Shown here: positions 5,134-7,594 of the stretch, piece after piece
Layout of the letters: every line of letters begins with the position of its first letter
How positions within the stretch are numbered: the stretch's first letter is position 1
Source: an uncultured Spartobacteria bacterium
GTDB lineage: Bacteria; Verrucomicrobiota; Verrucomicrobiia; Chthoniobacterales; UBA6821
Direction: 5' to 3'
Length of the DNA stretch: 7,594 nucleotides
Assembly (NCBI GenBank): GCA_903831635.1
Contig: CAIKYN010000377.1
Coordinates: forward strand, 1 to 7,594
The notes under the pieces: model-generated
The model's database searches: none
What the model saw: only the letters and a program-made list of their open reading frames with translations
Told to the model about the DNA's origin: nothing
Made by a program: the position numbers and the translations under genes

Positions 5134-6365
5134 GACTGGTGAGGTCGGAGCTTTGGCATATGCCTTGATAGCACAAACTGACCTACTCCCATGAGTCCAA
5201 GGATTCCACCCACTACGGCAAAGGCTCCGTAGGCCCCCAAACCTATCGAGAAGGCCGCGCCGATAATGGCCTTGATGACTACCGAAACCGCATTCACACC
5301 GAACTGAGAGGCGGAGGTAACGCCGCCCGCATGTTCAAGCGGGGTGAGTTCCTGCCTTTTCTTTGTCAGAGTCAAGCGGGCGCAGACATTGGCCACGGCA
5401 AACAGAAAGACCACCACTGTCATTACCCAGAGATTTGCAGGCAACCACCCGATGGCGAGGATGAATGTTCCGACAGCCCCCAGAGCGACCCACTTGGCTC
5501 CGGAATTATGATGCTTCGTGACTGCATAAATCAGAGCACCCACGACACCTCCAAGCGCGAAGGCGGCACCGATCTGCCCAACAGAGGATGACTTATGCAG
5601 GAGACTCTTGGCAAAGAAAGCACTCAGGAGCTTACGCAGCGGGTAGATATTGAACGACATCAGACCGATACAGGTGATGAGAAGCGATTGGCGAGTGAAG
5701 ATATATTTGATGCCTGTCCAAGTGCCACCGTGGGAGTGATGGACCACACCTTTGTTCTTCCCTCCGGTTCTCTCAGGAATGAAGAAGTAGGTCGCCGAGG
5801 AAAGAACGAAGCCAACCGGTATCATGATGTGGGGAACAATCTTCCCTCCCCAGATCATGAGTCCCCCTAGAATCAACGGGCCTGCGACTCCCCCGATGTC
5901 AAACGTCAGTTCGTAGCGTGAATTGATCCTGTCGAGTTGATCGGCACGATGACGCGCTAGCTCCAGAGGGATGGTGTGCACCGAGGTATCGACAAAGCCG
6001 CGAATCAAGGCCTCCAACGTGTAGCAACCCATCGCCCACCAGAGACTCAGAAAACCGCAGAGCATGGCAATAGGGACTCCGGCTAACGCCACGGCCCTCA
6101 GAAAGGTGGCCACCACGAGGACGCGGCGAGCACCGAATTTCTCGGTAGGCCATCCGCCGATGTAGGTTCCGACCATGTGGATCCCGGTATCAAATGCGGA
6201 GAAAAAGGCCGCCCCGCCGAGTGAACCGGAGAGTTTCGCCAGCAGCAAAGGTTGGGCAAGATGCAGGGCACTATCGACCAACTGCGTGAGGAACACGCCT
6301 CCGAGAAACCCGGTCAGACGGATCGGGTGCTGGGATTCAGGAATGGCTGTCTCGGTTAATTCCAT
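5130..6365 (-). CDS. Major facilitator superfamily transporter, substrate unknown
   Basis: This 411-residue inner-membrane protein has about twelve hydrophobic segments, roughly at residues 18-45, 51-69, 81-103, 105-125, 156-173, 176-196, 227-248, 263-282, 290-308, 311-329, 355-375 and 378-399. An MFS motif A-like loop, GGWPTEKFGARR (70-81), lies between segments 2 and 3. A longer basic, histidine-containing loop (about 197-218) separates the two halves, as in the family. The start at 6363-6365 is preferred because residues upstream of it (in frame to 6512) are not membrane-like and lie inside the phosphatase gene. This start overlaps the end of the phosphatase gene by 10 bp, suggesting translational coupling. 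The C-terminus is complete after segment 12, and its TAG stop lies in the MITE target site. The sequence shows no feature that reveals the substrate. An efflux or nutrient-uptake role are both open. Confidence 0.85.
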   Translation of the reverse strand: MELTETAIPESQHPIRLTGFLGGVFLTQLVDSALHLAQPLLLAKLSGSLGGAAFFSAFDTGIHMVGTYIGGWPTEKFGARRVLVVATFLRAVALAGVPIAMLCGFLSLWWAMGCYTLEALIRGFVDTSVHTIPLELARHRADQLDRINSRYELTFDIGGVAGPLILGGLMIWGGKIVPHIMIPVGFVLSSATYFFIPERTGGKNKGVVHHSHGGTWTGIKYIFTRQSLLITCIGLMSFNIYPLRKLLSAFFAKSLLHKSSSVGQIGAAFALGGVVGALIYAVTKHHNSGAKWVALGAVGTFILAIGWLPANLWVMTVVVFLFAVANVCARLTLTKKRQELTPLEHAGGVTSASQFGVNAVSVVIKAIIGAAFSIGLGAYGAFAVVGGILGLMGVGQFVLSRHMPKLRPHQS

Positions 6366-7003
6366 GCGGCGTGTCTCTGGTATTCCTGAGCAGCAGGCAC
6401 GCTGACAAGGCGTTTTTCCGGCAGGACCAGAGCGGTAAGCGCCCCCCCATAGACACATCCGGTATCGAGACCAATGGCATTCGGACGGATGATTGGCTCT
6501 GGCCGGGCCCAATGACCAAAGACCGCCAACCGATCCTCCGTATAAGCCTCATACCAGGGAATGCTCATCCCATCGGGCACGCGAATGGTGGTGAGATCGC
6601 GGCGCGATTGTTGTTCCAAGGTCGGGACGCGCGGGTCGATTCCGGCATGGACCACAAAAAATCCATCCCGTTCGAGGTAGAGTGGCCACGACTTGATGAA
6701 TGCCATTGCCTCATCATATCGGTCGCCCAGTTGCCTGAGAATTTCCTCGTCAGGAGAACCCCGGTCAGGAGCTTCCCCGGCAACCCATCGGTCGAGAAGG
6801 CGCGTTTCATGATTTCCCAGGACACAGCGCAGATTCGGGGTCTCCATCGCCCAGGAGATAACGGAACCAGAATCCGGCCCCTTACGAACGAGATCCCCCA
6901 CGGCAATAAGCTCATCCTCCTTGGTCACTTCGAGTTTCTTCAGCAGCGACTCCAACTCCGAAGAGCAACCATGCACGTCACCGATGATGATGGTCCTGTT
7001 CAT
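6356..7003 (-). CDS. Calcineurin-like metallophosphatase, ApaH / PPP serine-threonine phosphatase type
   Basis: This 215-residue protein belongs to the PPP branch of the metallophosphoesterases. Metal-binding and catalytic motifs are all present and in order: GDVHG (8-12, Asp9 and His11), GDLVRKGPDS (36-45), GNHE (63-66, Asn64 and His65), VVHAG (117-121, His119), FGHW (162-165, His164) and GLDTGCVYGGALTAL (178-192). Members either hydrolyse diadenosine tetraphosphate symmetrically (ApaH) or dephosphorylate proteins (PrpA/PphA). The protein is shorter than the roughly 280-residue E. coli ApaH and nearer to the size of phage lambda/PrpA-type phosphatases, so substrate is left open. Its ATG overlaps the rlmN stop as ATGA (7000-7003), and its end overlaps the transporter start, so the three genes are probably one operon. 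No signal peptide is seen, so it is cytoplasmic. Confidence 0.92.
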   Translation of the reverse strand: MNRTIIIGDVHGCSSELESLLKKLEVTKEDELIAVGDLVRKGPDSGSVISWAMETPNLRCVLGNHETRLLDRWVAGEAPDRGSPDEEILRQLGDRYDEAMAFIKSWPLYLERDGFFVVHAGIDPRVPTLEQQSRRDLTTIRVPDGMSIPWYEAYTEDRLAVFGHWARPEPIIRPNAIGLDTGCVYGGALTALVLPEKRLVSVPAAQEYQRHAAWN

Positions 7004-7594
7004 GACTTGGAAGCTGACAAAGCCTCTGAAGAAATCCGACGTCTGAGTTGACCGCAGGCAGCGTCAATATCATGCCCCTTTTCACGTCTGATGGTTGCCG
7101 CGATGCCACGGTCTCGAAGGATGGAAAGAAACTCCTCCTGTACAGGCTCCGATGGTCGTTTCCAAGGAAGCCCCTCGACGGTGTTGTAGGGGATGAGATT
7201 GATTTTGGCGCGTAGTCCCCTCGCCCGTTCGGCCAGCAGGCGTGCCTCGGACGGGGCATCATTCACTCCCTCGATCAGGATGTACTCGAAAGTGATCATC
7301 TGCTTCTTCCGATCGCCGTAGTAGGCGCAGGCATCCATCAACTCGGCTACGGGATGTTTCTTGTTCACCGGCATGATCTGGCTACGGACCTCGTCACTGG
7401 CCCCGTGCAGGGAGATAGCCAGTCTGATCTGGAGAGACTGATCCGCAAGATCACGAATCCGGGGAACGAGGCCGCTAGTGGAGACCGTCATCTTGCGGGC
7501 ACCGAGCCCGACTCCCCAGGGGGCGTTCAGGATGGAGACAGCCTGCAGCCAGTTCTTGTAGTTCGCCATCGGCTCTCCCATCCCCATGAAGACC
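7000..7594 (-). CDS. rlmN: Dual-specificity 23S rRNA/tRNA adenine-C2 methyltransferase RlmN, 5' end outside the window
   Basis: This radical SAM enzyme methylates C2 of adenosine in 23S rRNA (A2503) and in some tRNAs (A37). About the last 198 residues are visible and the frame stays open to the right edge. Visible motifs are the SAM-binding VFMGMGEP at the edge, TVSTSGLVP, LAISLHG, MPVNKK, EYILIEGVND, KINLIPYN and, near the C-terminus, HDIDAACGQL, whose cysteine corresponds to the catalytic Cys355 of E. coli RlmN. Having this cysteine argues for RlmN, although Cfr shares it. The PVNKK and INLIPYN wording and the housekeeping context favour RlmN. The CxxxCxxC iron-sulfur motif lies upstream of the visible part. 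The internal ATG at 7585-7587 lies inside the MGMGEP motif and is not the true start. The gene ends in ATGA overlapping the phosphatase start. Confidence 0.95.
   Translation of the reverse strand, partial: VFMGMGEPMANYKNWLQAVSILNAPWGVGLGARKMTVSTSGLVPRIRDLADQSLQIRLAISLHGASDEVRSQIMPVNKKHPVAELMDACAYYGDRKKQMITFEYILIEGVNDAPSEARLLAERARGLRAKINLIPYNTVEGLPWKRPSEPVQEEFLSILRDRGIAATIRREKGHDIDAACGQLRRRISSEALSASKS

Noticed and set aside
6366..6512. An N-terminal extension of the MFS transporter
   Set aside because: The extra 49 residues are non-hydrophobic, overlap the phosphatase C-terminus in another frame and do not resemble transporter sequence.
1..7594. tRNA or rRNA genes, CRISPR arrays, phage or defence genes
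   Set aside because: I found no cloverleaf or CCA-like ends, no rRNA sequence, no spaced direct repeats and no recognisable defence or phage protein on either strand.

Overview
The window reads as a piece of a bacterial chromosome of moderate-to-high GC. It carries seven clearly recognisable protein genes and one short non-coding transposable element. No tRNA, rRNA or CRISPR array is visible. The gene set is a eukaryotic-type UDP-glucose pyrophosphorylase, a GlgM-type glycogen glycosyltransferase, an Obg with an enlarged N-terminal domain, and mostly weak Shine-Dalgarno sequences. This would fit a member of the PVC group such as Verrucomicrobiota, but the phylum is an inference from gene content, not something read directly.

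Layout, left to right. (1) Positions 1-3243 hold four genes on the minus strand, in transcription order fabG, sixA, glgM and obg (3' end cut by the window edge). The last three are packed 10 and 4 bp apart. A 131-bp spacer with a long inverted repeat separates fabG from sixA. (2) The 145-bp divergent spacer 3244-3388 should hold the promoters for fabG and for the UDP-glucose pyrophosphorylase gene, which runs on the plus strand to 4801. (3) Positions 4802-5129 separate two convergent genes. Nearly all of this stretch is a 307-bp element (4823-5129) with imperfect terminal inverted repeats of about 34 bp and a CTAG duplication on each side. It looks like a miniature IS5-group-type element (MITE). 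(4) Positions 5130-7594 hold a tight minus-strand operon: rlmN (5' end outside the window), an ApaH/PPP-type metallophosphatase and an MFS transporter, joined by 4-bp and 10-bp overlaps.

Functionally, the left half mixes fatty-acid synthesis (fabG), phosphohistidine signalling (sixA), alpha-glucan synthesis (glgM) and ribosome assembly/stress GTPase control (obg). UDP-glucose production lies on the opposite strand. The right half couples rRNA/tRNA methylation (rlmN) to a small phosphatase and an exporter or importer of unknown substrate.

The genes themselves are ordinary. The parts most worth a second look are the MITE and its exact fit onto a stop codon, the strand-specific 17-bp RNA stem next to the sixA start, and the 33-residue acidic insertion in the Obg domain. 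I do not see convincing evidence of a wholly new multi-gene system.
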